From contig CAKUKP010000008.1 of NCBI GenBank assembly GCA_934663625.1, positions 1 through 45,398 on the forward strand: a DNA stretch of 45,398 bases. The letters are read 5' to 3'. The position numbers and the translations under genes are program-made. Positions within the stretch are counted from its first letter, which is position 1; every line of letters starts with the position of its first letter. Source of the DNA: an uncultured Clostridia bacterium. GTDB taxonomy: Bacteria; Bacillota; Clostridia; Christensenellales; Aristaeellaceae. Positions 1 through 9,095 of this stretch are shown piece after piece. The notes under the pieces were generated by a model, which was not told where the DNA came from, searched no databases, and saw only the letters and a list, made by a program, of their open reading frames with translations.

Positions 1-836
1 CGGCAGCGCACCACGTCGCACCTCACACGAGGTGCGTGAGTTGAAATTCAAGAAGACTGGAGCAATTATTTCTCAAACCCCTCGTCGCACCTCACACGAG
101 GTGCGTGAGTTGAAATCTGTCGCAGGATGCGGACGCGGTTCTGCTGGTCGCACCTCACACGAGGTGCGTGAGTTGAAATCCTCTTATGTCGACTAGCCCC
201 GTCCCTCGGCGCCCGTCGCACCTCACACGAGGTGCGTGAGTTGAAATTTCCAGTCGGATCGCCGCCGCCATCGCGTCAATCGTCGCACCTCACACGAGGT
301 GCGTGAGTTGAAATGCCTAGACCGGTTACGAATTCACTGATCGCGCCGTCGCACCTCACACGAGGTGCGTGAGTTGAAATTTATCGCGAATTGTAGCGGG
401 CGTAACGATTCGTCGCACCTCACACGAGGTGCGTGAGTTGAAATCGCCGGACAGCAATGCAATATCTTTGCGGCGAGTCGCACCTCACACGAGGTGCGTG
501 AGTTGAAATGCGTTGGATCATAGTAAAAATCGGGTCCGAAGGTCGCACCTCACACGAGGTGCGTGAGTTGAAATTATCACGTCCACCATATGCGCGTTAA
601 AGCCGAGTCGCACCTCACACGAGGTGCGTGAGTTGAAATGCCCGCCGCGCGCTGCGCGTCCAGCGCGCGGATGGTCGCACCTCACACGAGGTGCGTGAGT
701 TGAAATCGTCCACTCCGATCGCGTCTTCGAATTCGAATAGTCGCACCTCACACGAGGTGCGTGAGTTGAAATGCATCCCCGCGCGCGCCCAAGCCGGTGC
801 ATCTGGTCACATCTCACAGGGGGCGTAAGTTGAAAT
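1..836 (+). CRISPR. CRISPR array 1, type I-C-like repeat, distal end
   Basis: Twelve identical 33-nt repeats start at 15, 84, 147, 215, 282, 348, 412, 477, 542, 607, 674 and 740; a thirteenth, decayed 31-nt copy lies at 806-836. The repeat begins GTCGCACCTC, carries an 8-bp stem (CGCACCTC / GAGGTGCG) around an ACAC loop, and ends GAGTTGAAAT, a layout typical of type I-C repeats. Spacers are 30-36 nt and all differ. Positions 1-14 are the tail of another spacer, so the array continues off the left edge. The decayed copy marks the leader-distal end, and the TTGAAAT 3' end agrees with left-to-right transcription. No cas gene for this array is in the window; type I-C assignment rests on the repeat alone. 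Confidence 0.97.
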
Positions 837-1342
837 CGAGCCAGACTACTGCGAATATCCGTTTCATGGATTGATGATTTCTTGATATACATGAAAAAGG
901 CCCCCTGGCATGCATTGTTGTTTACTTATCGGCTGCTTGGTGAGATGAAGAAATTTGAATGTACAGACTAGGATATTATTCTGAAGGCAAGTAAAGCTAT
1001 TGCATTGCATTATAAAGAGTTTCCATTCTTTCATAAAAGGAACCGGTGGCAATACTCTCCTGCGGCATCCATTCTGACGTACTGGCACCCTACTTCCGAC
1101 GCGCTACATGAATGAGGTGATCGTGTTTTCTCCGCATTTTAGCTGCCGCGACGAATCTGCATTTTTTGATTCCCGTTCCCTGCAAAAGTTTCGCTAACAT
1201 GTTAATAACAAGTAAGATCAAACGTGTATGGACAATTTTTTGACATACATGTTAATTTTATATGTTGCACTAGAATCGATCATTCAAATACATATTTTTG
1301 TATTTCTACATCAGATTCTTTGTTGTTGATTTTTTCGCCGGC
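837..1342. other. Intergenic region between array 1 and the LRR operon
   Basis: No convincing gene is seen. Short open frames here lack a ribosome binding site or recognisable motifs. The right part is AT-rich. It holds a perfect 10-bp palindrome TAACATGTTA at 1195-1204 and a closely related TACATGTTA at 1246-1254, with CATG centres 50 bp apart. These could be operator half-sites for the downstream operon, which encodes its own WYL regulator; that link is inference only. Confidence 0.4.
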
Positions 1343-1371
1343 TTGCAATTCCGACGTATTCTAATTATAAT
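1343..1371 (+). promoter_or_regulatory. Sigma-A type promoter of the LRR-sbcDC-WYL operon
   Basis: TTGCAA (1343-1348) and TATAAT (1366-1371) are separated by exactly 17 nt. Predicted start of transcription is near 1378, leaving a leader of about 45 nt before the start codon at 1425. Confidence 0.75.
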
Positions 1372-1424
1372 ATATGCATAACTAATTGACCGCGGCGGAA
1401 AAAGAAATGAAGGGAAAATGCAGT

Positions 1425-3344
1425 ATGAATTACGATGAACTGAACCGGATTTTGGGCGACGACTTCCATGAGGACGCTGAAGAGATCAACGATATCGACG
1501 GCTACTATCACCTTCTGCTCGACCCGAAGCAGCTGCGCGTATCGGGCGATTTTGTATACGATCTTTCGAAGGACGATGGCGCAACCATCATCACGCTTGC
1601 GGATCAATCGCTGCAGCACGTCACGATCCCGGACATTCTGGACGGGTACAGAGTAACCGCTATCGGCGAATACGCATTCGCGAAGTGCAGCGCGCTGAAA
1701 TCACTGACCATTTCCGCATCCGTTGCGCGCATCAGTGAAGACGCCTTTGTGGGCTGCCGATTTGAAACCGCAGGTCCCATCGGCAGTGACTGCGATTATC
1801 AGTTCCCATGGACGCATTTCATTCCGGACAACGCCTTTGCACAGTTAAAGCAGCTGCGCCGGATCGATCTCCCCGCGGGCATCACGGACATCGGAAACGG
1901 CGCGTTTCGCGGCTGTGCGCTGCCGCAGATCGATCTGCCGGAGGGTATCGTTTTCATCGGGGCGGATGCGTTCAAAAACTGCGGTCTGCGCGGGCGTCTG
2001 ATCCTTCCCCGAAGCCTGCAAATCATCGGCGAAATGGCGTTCTCCGGTTGCCGCGGCGTCGAGGATGTGGTCTTTTATGAAGGGATTCACCAGATTGGAA
2101 AAGATGCATTTTCCAATCTGCGCCTGCCCGCGAGCCACTTCTACGGAAGCGACGCCCTCTGGATGCAGATGCGCCTAAACCCCGAAATCGAGAGCCTTCC
2201 ATATGCAGTGAGCTTCTTCGTAAACGATGTGCAGATTGACCATCTGCAGATTCGCCTTCCGAACGGCTGCACGCAGTGGAGCGGCGCAGTGACCGCCGTC
2301 ATCGAATCGGCGGGTCCCGTGGGCAGCGGCTGCGATTTCGAATTTGCATGGACGGAGAACATTCCGGAAAATGCGTTCGTCGGAGCGTGGAACCTGAAGC
2401 GGGTAATCCTGCCGAAGACCATCCGCTGGATTGGCGAGCGCGCCTTCGCCGGCTGCTCCCGTCTGGAGGAGATCACGATTCCAGATGGCGTTCAGGTGAT
2501 TCCGCAGATGTGCTTTTTTGAATGCATTCATCTTCGCCGCGTTCGGCTTCCCCAGAATCTGAAGCGCATCGAGGAGCGCGCATTTTCCACCTGTGAGAGC
2601 TTGAAATACATCAGCTTCCCGGATTCACTGGAGAGCATCGGCCGCCTGGCATTCAACGGATGCAGATCCATCGAGGCGCTGGAGCTGCCCGAACGTACCA
2701 CTTCCATCGACAAAACCGCCTTCAACGGGACGATCAATCTGAAGTACCTGACCTGCTGGATGCGCGAGATGGAAAACAGCTTCGGCCCCACGCTGGTTGA
2801 ACGTCTGGACTATCTGTACGCGCCCGTGCTGCACCCGAAATACCTTGCGAATTCCTTTGCGGCGCTGCGCGAATATGCACTGCGGAGCGCATGCGGCATG
2901 GAATATGATCCGGAGGTCGCCTGCGCCTATGAAGACATGGCGAGCGAAATCAAGCGGTGCAACAAGGCGTTGCGGCAGGAGATGGACAAATGCCCCGAGC
3001 TGCGGGCGATGGTGAAGCGCTATCTGCCGGAGGAGCAGCCGAAAATCGACATCGATACGCATCCGGATGAGATTCGGGACATCGTGCCCGCGCTCCAGAC
3101 CTTCGCGGAGAATCTGGAAAAGGGCGTCGAATATCCGAAGGAGATTTACGAAGCGTACATGCGGAAGCTGCGCCGCGTACAGATCGCCGGAAAGCTGAGC
3201 CAGGCGATGCTGGGCAGCGCAGAGCTAACGCGGCTGGTGAGCAGATACCGCAAGCTGAACGATCGATTCAAGCGCCAGCTGCGCGAACGGTTCGGCGATG
3301 AAATCACCGCACGACCCATTAAGGGAGGAGAATTTCAAGCATGA
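1425..3344 (+). CDS. BspA-like leucine-rich repeat (LRR_5) protein
   Basis: A 639-aa cytoplasmic-looking protein with no signal peptide or membrane segment. Residues about 60-450 are repeats of the LRR_5/BspA type (patterns such as IGEYAFAKCSALKSLTI, IGERAFAGCSRLEEITI, IGRLAFNGCRSIEALEL). A cassette with AGP(I/V)GS(D/G)CD(Y/F)(Q/E)F followed by WT..IP(D/E)NAF occurs twice, near residues 117 and 297, pointing to internal duplication. The last ~180 residues are helical and not LRR. The ATG at 1425 has AAGGGA nine bases upstream; a TTG at 1386 in the same frame has no site. The stop overlaps the sbcD start by 4 bases (ATGA), so translation is probably coupled. Binding partner is unknown; LRR_5 proteins are usually protein-binding scaffolds, often at the cell surface, which makes an intracellular one next to SbcCD unusual. 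Confidence 0.88.
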   Translation: MNYDELNRILGDDFHEDAEEINDIDGYYHLLLDPKQLRVSGDFVYDLSKDDGATIITLADQSLQHVTIPDILDGYRVTAIGEYAFAKCSALKSLTISASVARISEDAFVGCRFETAGPIGSDCDYQFPWTHFIPDNAFAQLKQLRRIDLPAGITDIGNGAFRGCALPQIDLPEGIVFIGADAFKNCGLRGRLILPRSLQIIGEMAFSGCRGVEDVVFYEGIHQIGKDAFSNLRLPASHFYGSDALWMQMRLNPEIESLPYAVSFFVNDVQIDHLQIRLPNGCTQWSGAVTAVIESAGPVGSGCDFEFAWTENIPENAFVGAWNLKRVILPKTIRWIGERAFAGCSRLEEITIPDGVQVIPQMCFFECIHLRRVRLPQNLKRIEERAFSTCESLKYISFPDSLESIGRLAFNGCRSIEALELPERTTSIDKTAFNGTINLKYLTCWMREMENSFGPTLVERLDYLYAPVLHPKYLANSFAALREYALRSACGMEYDPEVACAYEDMASEIKRCNKALRQEMDKCPELRAMVKRYLPEEQPKIDIDTHPDEIRDIVPALQTFAENLEKGVEYPKEIYEAYMRKLRRVQIAGKLSQAMLGSAELTRLVSRYRKLNDRFKRQLRERFGDEITARPIKGGEFQA

Positions 3345-4471
3345 AACTGATGCACATTTCGGATTTGCACATCGGGAAGACGTTCAAAAACCTTTCCCTG
3401 CTGGAGGATCAGCGCTTCATTCTGGATCAGATCGTCCAAATCGCGCAGAATGAGCATGTAGACGGCGTTCTGATCGCAGGCGACGTTTACCAGAAATCCT
3501 CGCCGCAGGCGGAGGCGATGACACTGTTCGATGATTTCATCAATCGCCTGTGCGCGGGCGGCATCCGCGTTTTCATGATCAGCGGCAACCACGATTCCGA
3601 ACAGCGGATCGCGTATTTCTCCCGCCTGATTCGCAGGGCGGGCGTATACGCAAACGAATGCTTTGACGGCACGATTCAGAAGGTAGAGCTTACCGACATC
3701 TACGGCAAAATCAACATTCACCTGCTGCCGTTCATCAAACCGGCGAACGTGCGCGCCTTCTATCCGGACGAAAAGATCGCAAGCTATCAGGACGCGGTGG
3801 CGCCGGCGCTCAAAAATTCCCCCATTGATCCGCGCGAGCGCAACATCCTGCTGTGCCATCAGTTCATCACCGGCGCGGAGACGAGCGAATCCGAGGAAAA
3901 GACCATCGGCGGGCTGGACAACATCGATGCATCGCTGTTTGACGAATACGATTATGTCGCGCTCGGTCACATCCACAAGCCGCAGCGGCTGCGGCGTGAT
4001 ACGCTGCGCTACGCCGGTTCCCCGCTGAAATATTCGCTGTCCGAAGCGGAGCATCGCAAGAGCGTGTGCATCGTGGACATCCGCGAAAAGGACGATGTCA
4101 CGGTAAAAACCTGCCCGCTGACCCCGCTGCGCGAGGTGCGCCGCGTGGCCGGTTTGTTTGATGATGTGATGGCGATGCCGTATTCCGAGGATTATGTCGC
4201 GGTCACGCTGCACGATGAAACGATCCCGCGGGATGCGCAGCTGGACATTCGCAACACTGTGTTCCCGAACATGATCAGCTTCGGCGTGGAAAATTCCAAG
4301 ATGAAGGAAACGCGGGATGTGATCGCCACCGAAACCATCGAAAACAAAACGCCGATGGATCTGTTCGCCGATTTTTTCCGCCTGCAGAACAACGATGTCG
4401 ATCCGACGGAGAAACACATGGATATCTTTGAAAAAGCGCTGAAAGCCGCAATGGAGGGGGACAAAGCATGA
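3341..4471 (+). CDS. sbcD: Exonuclease SbcCD, nuclease subunit D (Mre11 family)
   Basis: 376 aa, normal family length. It is the metallophosphoesterase partner of SbcC; the complex cuts hairpins and DNA ends with Mn2+. Visible phosphoesterase motifs in order: DLH (D8, H10), GDV (D48), GNHD (N83-D85), a CHQ near residue 169 and GHIH near residue 208. The C-terminal part is the capping and SbcC-binding region. The start overlaps the LRR gene by 4 bases and the stop overlaps sbcC by 4 bases, so the three are one translationally coupled operon. The role could be general DNA repair or, given the array nearby, processing of foreign or palindromic DNA; the sequence does not decide between these. Confidence 0.97.
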   Translation: MKLMHISDLHIGKTFKNLSLLEDQRFILDQIVQIAQNEHVDGVLIAGDVYQKSSPQAEAMTLFDDFINRLCAGGIRVFMISGNHDSEQRIAYFSRLIRRAGVYANECFDGTIQKVELTDIYGKINIHLLPFIKPANVRAFYPDEKIASYQDAVAPALKNSPIDPRERNILLCHQFITGAETSESEEKTIGGLDNIDASLFDEYDYVALGHIHKPQRLRRDTLRYAGSPLKYSLSEAEHRKSVCIVDIREKDDVTVKTCPLTPLREVRRVAGLFDDVMAMPYSEDYVAVTLHDETIPRDAQLDIRNTVFPNMISFGVENSKMKETRDVIATETIENKTPMDLFADFFRLQNNDVDPTEKHMDIFEKALKAAMEGDKA

Positions 4472-7089
4472 AGCCGATTCTGTTGACGATGTGCGCCTTC
4501 GGGCCTTATGCGAAGGAAACCACCGTGGATTTTGAAAAACTGGGCAGCAGCGGCATCTTCCTGCTGACCGGCGATACCGGCGCGGGCAAGACCACGGTAT
4601 TCGATGCGATCTGCTACGCGCTGTACGGCGAAGCCTCCGGTCAGGATCGCGAGGCCAAATCCTTCCGCTCGGACTATGCCGCGCAGAAGGATGATACCTA
4701 TGTGGAATTCACGTTCGATCACAACCGGCACAGGTATCGGATTCGCCGCAATCCCGAATACGAACGCCTAAAGAAAAACGGCGAGGGCACCACAAAGCAG
4801 ATCGCCGATGCGGAGCTGGAGGATATGGATACCCAGCTGATGTGGACGGGCATCGCCAGTGTTCGGGAAAAAGTGGAGCAGCTGCTGGGGCTCACGCGAA
4901 ATCAGTTTGCGCAGACGGTTATGATCGCGCAGGGCGATTTCCGAAAGATTTTAACCGCCGCGAGCAAGGATCGCATCGATCTGTTCCGCAAGCTGTTCAA
5001 TACCGAGCTGTATGCACAGGTGGAAAAAAAGCTGGGCGATATGAACAGACAGTGCGAACAGGAAAAGGATAAGCTGGATGAACAGATTGGCGGAGCGATG
5101 GAGAACATCCAGCTTGATCCCGATTTTTCCGAACATGCGGTACTGCTGGAATACCGCAAAAGCGGCGATGCGGCGCATGTGATCGAAGTGCTGGAACGGC
5201 TGGTGAATTATGAAAACGATCATCTTCGGAAGCTTGATGGACAAAAGAAGGAAAACGGCGAGCGCGCTTCCGAACTGATTCGGATCATCACGCAGGCGAA
5301 GAACGATAATCAGGCGTTCGAGGATTTGCATAAACAACAGGAAAAGTGGGATCAGCTCAACTGCCGCCGGAACGAAATCGACGATGCGGCGCGGCAGGTG
5401 GAGCGTGCGCGCAAGGCGGCAAACATCGATAGCGCCGAAAACGCGATGGCAGATAATCAGAAAACAATCGAGAAATGGTCTGAGAAGATGCATCAGGCGG
5501 CCGACGCATTGCAAAAGACGAATGCAGCGCTGCCCGATGCAAGGGCAAAGGCGGATGCGGCGCACGCGGAACTGCCAAAGGCGGATGAAATGCAGGCGCA
5601 GGCAAAGCAGATGGAGGGTGCCATCTCCACCGCCGAAGCGCTGGAAAAAAATCAAAAGGCGTATGCGAAAGCCAAAGAACAGCTTGAACGCTGCCTGTCG
5701 GATGTGCAAATCAAGGAGGAAGCCAGCCGGCGCGCGCGCCATGCATTTTTCTCCAACCAGTACGGGCTGATCGCGCAGGAGCTTCAGGCGGGACAGCCGT
5801 GTCCGGTCTGCGGATCGACGGCGCATCCCGCTCCGGCGGCGCTGGCGGGCGAAGCCGCCACGCAGGAGGAAATGGAAAGCGCGGAAGCTGCGCTGAATGC
5901 GGCGAAGAATCGCCTCCACGATGCAGATGGTCAGGCGCGGGAAATCAAAAGCGCGATCGAAACGGATCAGAAGCGGCTTGAAGACGCAGGCATCACGGGT
6001 ACCGCTCAGGAGATCAGGGCGCGGGCGAAACAGCTGACGGAAGAGGCGGAAAAGCTTCGCGCGGCGGACAGGGAAGCGCAGGAAAAACTGTCCAAGCTGG
6101 AAAAGGCGCTTGAGCGCGATAATACCAGCTATAATACGGCGAAGGAAAGCGTCGCAGACGCAAAAGCCAGGCATGACGAACTGACCGCCGAATTCAACCG
6201 CCAGCTGACGGCGAACGGATTTGAGGATCGCGCGGACTACGACGCCGCGAAGCGCAGCGAAAAGGATATTGAACGCATGGACGCGGACATTCGCGAATAC
6301 GGCGAGGAGCGCAAGTCCTGCGAGGATATGATCAAATCGCTGCAAAAGAAGCTGGAAGGCAAGCAGCGCGTGGATGTCGCCGCCCTGGAAGCGGAGCAGA
6401 ATACGGTACAAGCGCTCCTCGATGAGATCAACAGGAAAGAAAAGGCGCGCAGCGGCAGCATTCAGATGAATGAAAGCGCGCTGAAAAAGCTTCGCGACTA
6501 TTGCGCGAAGAAGGAAAAGAAGCGCGATCATTGGGCGATCGTCGGCGAAACCTATAAGATCGTCGCCGGTCAGCACATTGCGGCGGGGCAGAAGAGCGGC
6601 AAGCTTCATCTGGAAACGTATGTACAGCAGTACTATTTCAAGCAGGTGGTCTACGCGGCGAACCAGCGACTGCGGGACATGACCGAGGGCATGTTTACGC
6701 TGCGCTGCAAGGAGGAAGCGGCGAACCTGCGCAGTCAGGCAGGGCTGGATCTGGATGTATTCGATCGCAGCACCGGCCGCTGGCGCGATGTCAAAACCCT
6801 GTCGGGCGGCGAATCGTTCATGGCGTCGCTGGCGCTGGCGCTGGGGCTTTCCGATGTGGTACAGGCGGGCAGCGGCGGCATCCGAATGGATTCGATGTTC
6901 ATCGACGAGGGCTTTGGATCGCTGGACGAAAACGCGCTGAACCGCGCGCTGGAGATGCTCGCTTCGCTGGCGGACGGCAAGCGGCTGATCGGCGTAATCT
7001 CCCACGTGCACGAACTGCGCGAGCGCATCGATCGCAAGATCGTGGTACGCAAGGCGCAGAACGGTTCGACCATCGAAATTTCATGCTGA
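4468..7089 (+). CDS. sbcC: Exonuclease SbcCD, ATPase subunit C (Rad50 family)
   Basis: 873 aa, somewhat shorter than the E. coli protein. Walker A GDTGAGKTT lies at residues 35-43; two long coiled-coil arms surround a zinc hook CPVC near residue 445; the ABC signature LSGGES is near 777 and Walker B with D-loop (FIDEGFGSLDE) near 810. All catalytic elements are intact, so the protein should be a functional SMC-like ATPase that powers SbcD. Start ATG overlaps the sbcD stop and follows a purine-rich GGAGGGGGA site. The WYL regulator follows 24 bases after the stop. Confidence 0.97.
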   Translation: MKPILLTMCAFGPYAKETTVDFEKLGSSGIFLLTGDTGAGKTTVFDAICYALYGEASGQDREAKSFRSDYAAQKDDTYVEFTFDHNRHRYRIRRNPEYERLKKNGEGTTKQIADAELEDMDTQLMWTGIASVREKVEQLLGLTRNQFAQTVMIAQGDFRKILTAASKDRIDLFRKLFNTELYAQVEKKLGDMNRQCEQEKDKLDEQIGGAMENIQLDPDFSEHAVLLEYRKSGDAAHVIEVLERLVNYENDHLRKLDGQKKENGERASELIRIITQAKNDNQAFEDLHKQQEKWDQLNCRRNEIDDAARQVERARKAANIDSAENAMADNQKTIEKWSEKMHQAADALQKTNAALPDARAKADAAHAELPKADEMQAQAKQMEGAISTAEALEKNQKAYAKAKEQLERCLSDVQIKEEASRRARHAFFSNQYGLIAQELQAGQPCPVCGSTAHPAPAALAGEAATQEEMESAEAALNAAKNRLHDADGQAREIKSAIETDQKRLEDAGITGTAQEIRARAKQLTEEAEKLRAADREAQEKLSKLEKALERDNTSYNTAKESVADAKARHDELTAEFNRQLTANGFEDRADYDAAKRSEKDIERMDADIREYGEERKSCEDMIKSLQKKLEGKQRVDVAALEAEQNTVQALLDEINRKEKARSGSIQMNESALKKLRDYCAKKEKKRDHWAIVGETYKIVAGQHIAAGQKSGKLHLETYVQQYYFKQVVYAANQRLRDMTEGMFTLRCKEEAANLRSQAGLDLDVFDRSTGRWRDVKTLSGGESFMASLALALGLSDVVQAGSGGIRMDSMFIDEGFGSLDENALNRALEMLASLADGKRLIGVISHVHELRERIDRKIVVRKAQNGSTIEISC

Positions 7090-7113
7090 ACGCATTCATA
7101 AAGGAGGATGCCT

Positions 7114-8013
7114 ATGGCAAAGCTGAGCAATGCACAGCGGCTGTTCGGCATACTTGAAATCCTGCGCACAGAAACGGATGCGGCGCATCGGCTGGACGCG
7201 AAGGAAATCGCGCAGCGGTTATGCGAAAAGCACGGCGAAACCATCGATCCCCGAAGCATTCGCCGTGCCATCGATGAAATGATCCTGTGCGGCTGTCCGG
7301 TTGCCGACGATGGAAAGTACTATTATAAGGGCTTCTTTTCGGAGGGCGAAATGGCATACCTTTGCAACGCGGTGCGGTTCGGCACGGGGCTTTCCCGCGA
7401 TACCAGGGAGATCCTGATTCGCAGGCTGTGCATCCTGCAGGGAACCGATGTGCCGGGGGCGACCTGCGCCGATGCGGGCATCGGCAGTTCGCTGTTCATG
7501 GAAAATCTGGGCATCATCGAGGACGCCATGCGAACCGGAAGGCAGATCACATTTCACTACGGCTATTTCGATGTGGACGGGGCGCTGAAGCTGTTCGAGC
7601 GCGGCGATGTGCCGAAGGTGTACAACGCCCATCCCTACGGCGTTGTGATGGCGAACGGGCGACATTATATGATCGCGAAGGTAAACCGCCATGTACAGCT
7701 TTCGCACTACCGCATCGACAGAATGACGGATGTCCATAAGCGCAAGGGCAAAATCCGCCCGCTGGAAGCGGATATCGATCTGGATCAATATGTCAAAACG
7801 CACGCCTACATGTATTCCGGCACGGTAAACACCTATCGCCTGCGCGTCAAGCGCAAAAATCTCAACGATGTTTTCGATTGGTTCGGACAGGAAATCGCCT
7901 TCGAAAACATCACCGCAGACGCCGCCGATGCGCTGGTGCATTCGGATAAAAGCTCCATGCGCTTCTGGCTGCAGCGCTACGGCAAAAATGCAGCGCTGAT
8001 CGAGGAAGAATGA
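7114..8013 (+). CDS. WYL-domain transcriptional regulator
   Basis: 299 aa. The N-terminal ~75 residues form a winged helix-turn-helix of the HTH_11/DeoR kind (ARLxxAQRLFGILEILR-like start, then DPRSIRRAIDEM). Residues about 130-230 are a WYL domain, an SH3-like ligand-binding fold that in characterised members senses nucleic acid or nucleotides; the core HPYGVVMANGRHYMIAK is visible. The C-terminal ~80 residues match the usual WYL C-terminal extension. I chose ATG 7114 because AGGAGG ends 6 bases before it; the in-frame ATG at 7108 directly abuts that site. WYL proteins regulate many defence and DNA-repair operons, so autoregulation of this LRR-SbcDC operon is a reasonable guess. Confidence 0.9.
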   Translation: MAKLSNAQRLFGILEILRTETDAAHRLDAKEIAQRLCEKHGETIDPRSIRRAIDEMILCGCPVADDGKYYYKGFFSEGEMAYLCNAVRFGTGLSRDTREILIRRLCILQGTDVPGATCADAGIGSSLFMENLGIIEDAMRTGRQITFHYGYFDVDGALKLFERGDVPKVYNAHPYGVVMANGRHYMIAKVNRHVQLSHYRIDRMTDVHKRKGKIRPLEADIDLDQYVKTHAYMYSGTVNTYRLRVKRKNLNDVFDWFGQEIAFENITADAADALVHSDKSSMRFWLQRYGKNAALIEEE

Positions 8014-8033
8014 TGAATTCAGGGAAACACAAA

Positions 8034-8309
8034 ATGAATAAGCGGGTACAGGAATACCTGGATCAAAAGGCAACGGAACGGGACGAGCAGCGCAGGAAGA
8101 AGAAAGAAGCGCTGCTGGAGCTGGGTTTGTTCGAAAAGGAATACTATGATCCGGAACATCCGAATGGAAATCATGATTACAGCAGGTATTCAGTAATCGC
8201 GTTTGCCGCCTCTGTGCGGGTTTCGAAATGCGTTCTGTTGATGCATTCCACCTTGAGCACCTGCAGGCGTTATCGTGGGGCGTGTCTGGGCGGCTCATAC
8301 TCTGAATAG
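8034..8309 (+). pseudogene. Small charged protein, 3' end lost to an IS remnant
   Basis: The N-terminal 49 residues (8034-8180) look genuine: a highly charged helix (MNKRVQEYLDQKATERDEQR...) then LGLFEKEYYDPEHPNGNHDY. The start ATG 8034 has AGGGAA eight bases upstream and the gene follows the WYL regulator closely. From about 8181 the reading frame runs into sequence that, on the other strand, is a decayed IS3-family transposase, so the remaining residues are not native. I recall similar small Clostridia proteins continuing into membrane segments, which would mean the membrane part has been lost here; function unknown. Confidence 0.6.
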
Positions 8310-8400
8310 CACTAGTGGACGTGACCGCACGCCAGAAGTCCCACACTGTATACTGACAGCCGCGATCCGTATGGACCACCAGCCGTTCCTTCGAACGTCG
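8177..8400 (-). pseudogene. IS3-family transposase (OrfB) remnant
   Basis: Reading leftwards, HTDRGCQYT (8373-8347) and SMSRPDTPHDNA (8301-8266) are the hallmark DDE integrase-core segments of IS3-family OrfB (typical HSDRGSQYT and SMSRKGNPYDNA). Just after DNA the frame breaks near 8260; the next frame gives VLKVECINRTHFETRTEAAN and ITEY, matching the family's segment after the catalytic region, and ends at a TAA (8179-8177). The upstream two thirds of the transposase and the inverted repeats are absent. The remnant abuts the truncated gene on its left and a hairpin repeat on its right. Non-functional. Confidence 0.8.
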
Positions 8401-8881
8401 CAGACCGCCGACAAACCCCGCAACCGCAGAAATTTTCTGAAACACTTCTTGCGAAGTGATAATTTCTGCTTACTGTGTCAACAAGAATTGCAGACTTCGG
8501 TTACATACATTAAAGCAGTCGCGCAAAAGCGGCAAACCTTCAGGTTTGCCGGTCGACATTTAGCCGACTGCCGACGGTTCAATCAGAGATTGAAGCGCGG
8601 CACCTACTGCCTGTGGCAAGCGCGACCAGCCCGCGCGAATCCTTTGGATTCCAGCGCGAAGGCGGCAAACCATCAGGTTTTCCGGTCGGCTTTTAGCCGA
8701 CTGCCGACGGCTCAATCGAAGATTGAGGCGCGGCACCGCTGCTGCCGAAACCCGCTTTGCGGGTCTTCGGTGCGTTTTGTGTATGCGCCCTCATCTGCAA
8801 TTTTGTTTCCTTGTCTTGCGGCGTTTTTCAGCGTCTGGCAGTCTGTTGACTTTGTCAACATTCTGAGCCGTTCCTTCGAAC
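8395..8881. repeat. Hairpin-mosaic dispersed element, copy 1, carrying an insertion
   Basis: The element is flanked by two direct copies of AGCCGTTCCTTCGAAC (containing the hairpin GTTC cttc GAAC, at 8395-8406 and 8870-8881). Its left part has GCAGAAATT...AATTTCTGC enclosing CACTTC ttgc GAAGTG, and reads on to CGGTTACATA; its right part resumes at TATGCGCCCTC and ends with GTTGACTTTGTCAAC. The same sequence occurs at 11207-11439 without the middle. The middle (about 8513-8780) is an insertion of tandem small hairpins: GGCAAACC ttca GGTTTGCC (8531-8550), a second version at 8664-8683, GAATCC ttt GGATTC (8637-8651), and ACCCGC ttt GCGGGT near 8757. Two ~80-nt units of this kind are repeated about 133 nt apart. 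No gene is supported in 8310-9095. Confidence 0.75.
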
Positions 8882-9095
8882 ATCGGTTCGCCACAGCGTA
8901 TTTTCATGAATCCTGTATTCGTTTGCTGCACTCGACCAGCTCCGCCCTCTGTCACCAGATTCGCCGCAATGATCTTCCCTTCCCTGTTGTACTTGTTTTG
9001 CTTTCCCTTTTTGTGCCCTCCTTCTGTGTGCTCTGGTTTATTCCACACTTCTTAATTGTCCGCTCTTTGGGAGCCAGGAAACATCGGCAAACCGT

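Noticed and set aside
518..892. Open frame of 124 codons on minus with repeated STHAPRVRCD
   Set aside because: It is the translation of CRISPR repeats and spacers.
864..1088. 74-codon frame on minus after array 1
   Set aside because: No ribosome binding site, no motif, atypical composition.
4951..7011. Long open frame antisense to sbcC
   Set aside because: GC-rich codon bias of sbcC leaves the opposite strand open; sbcC has all catalytic motifs.
8791..9048. 85-codon minus frame ending VDKVNRLPDAEKRRKTRK
   Set aside because: Lies on the dispersed element shared with 11207-11439; the repeat explains it.
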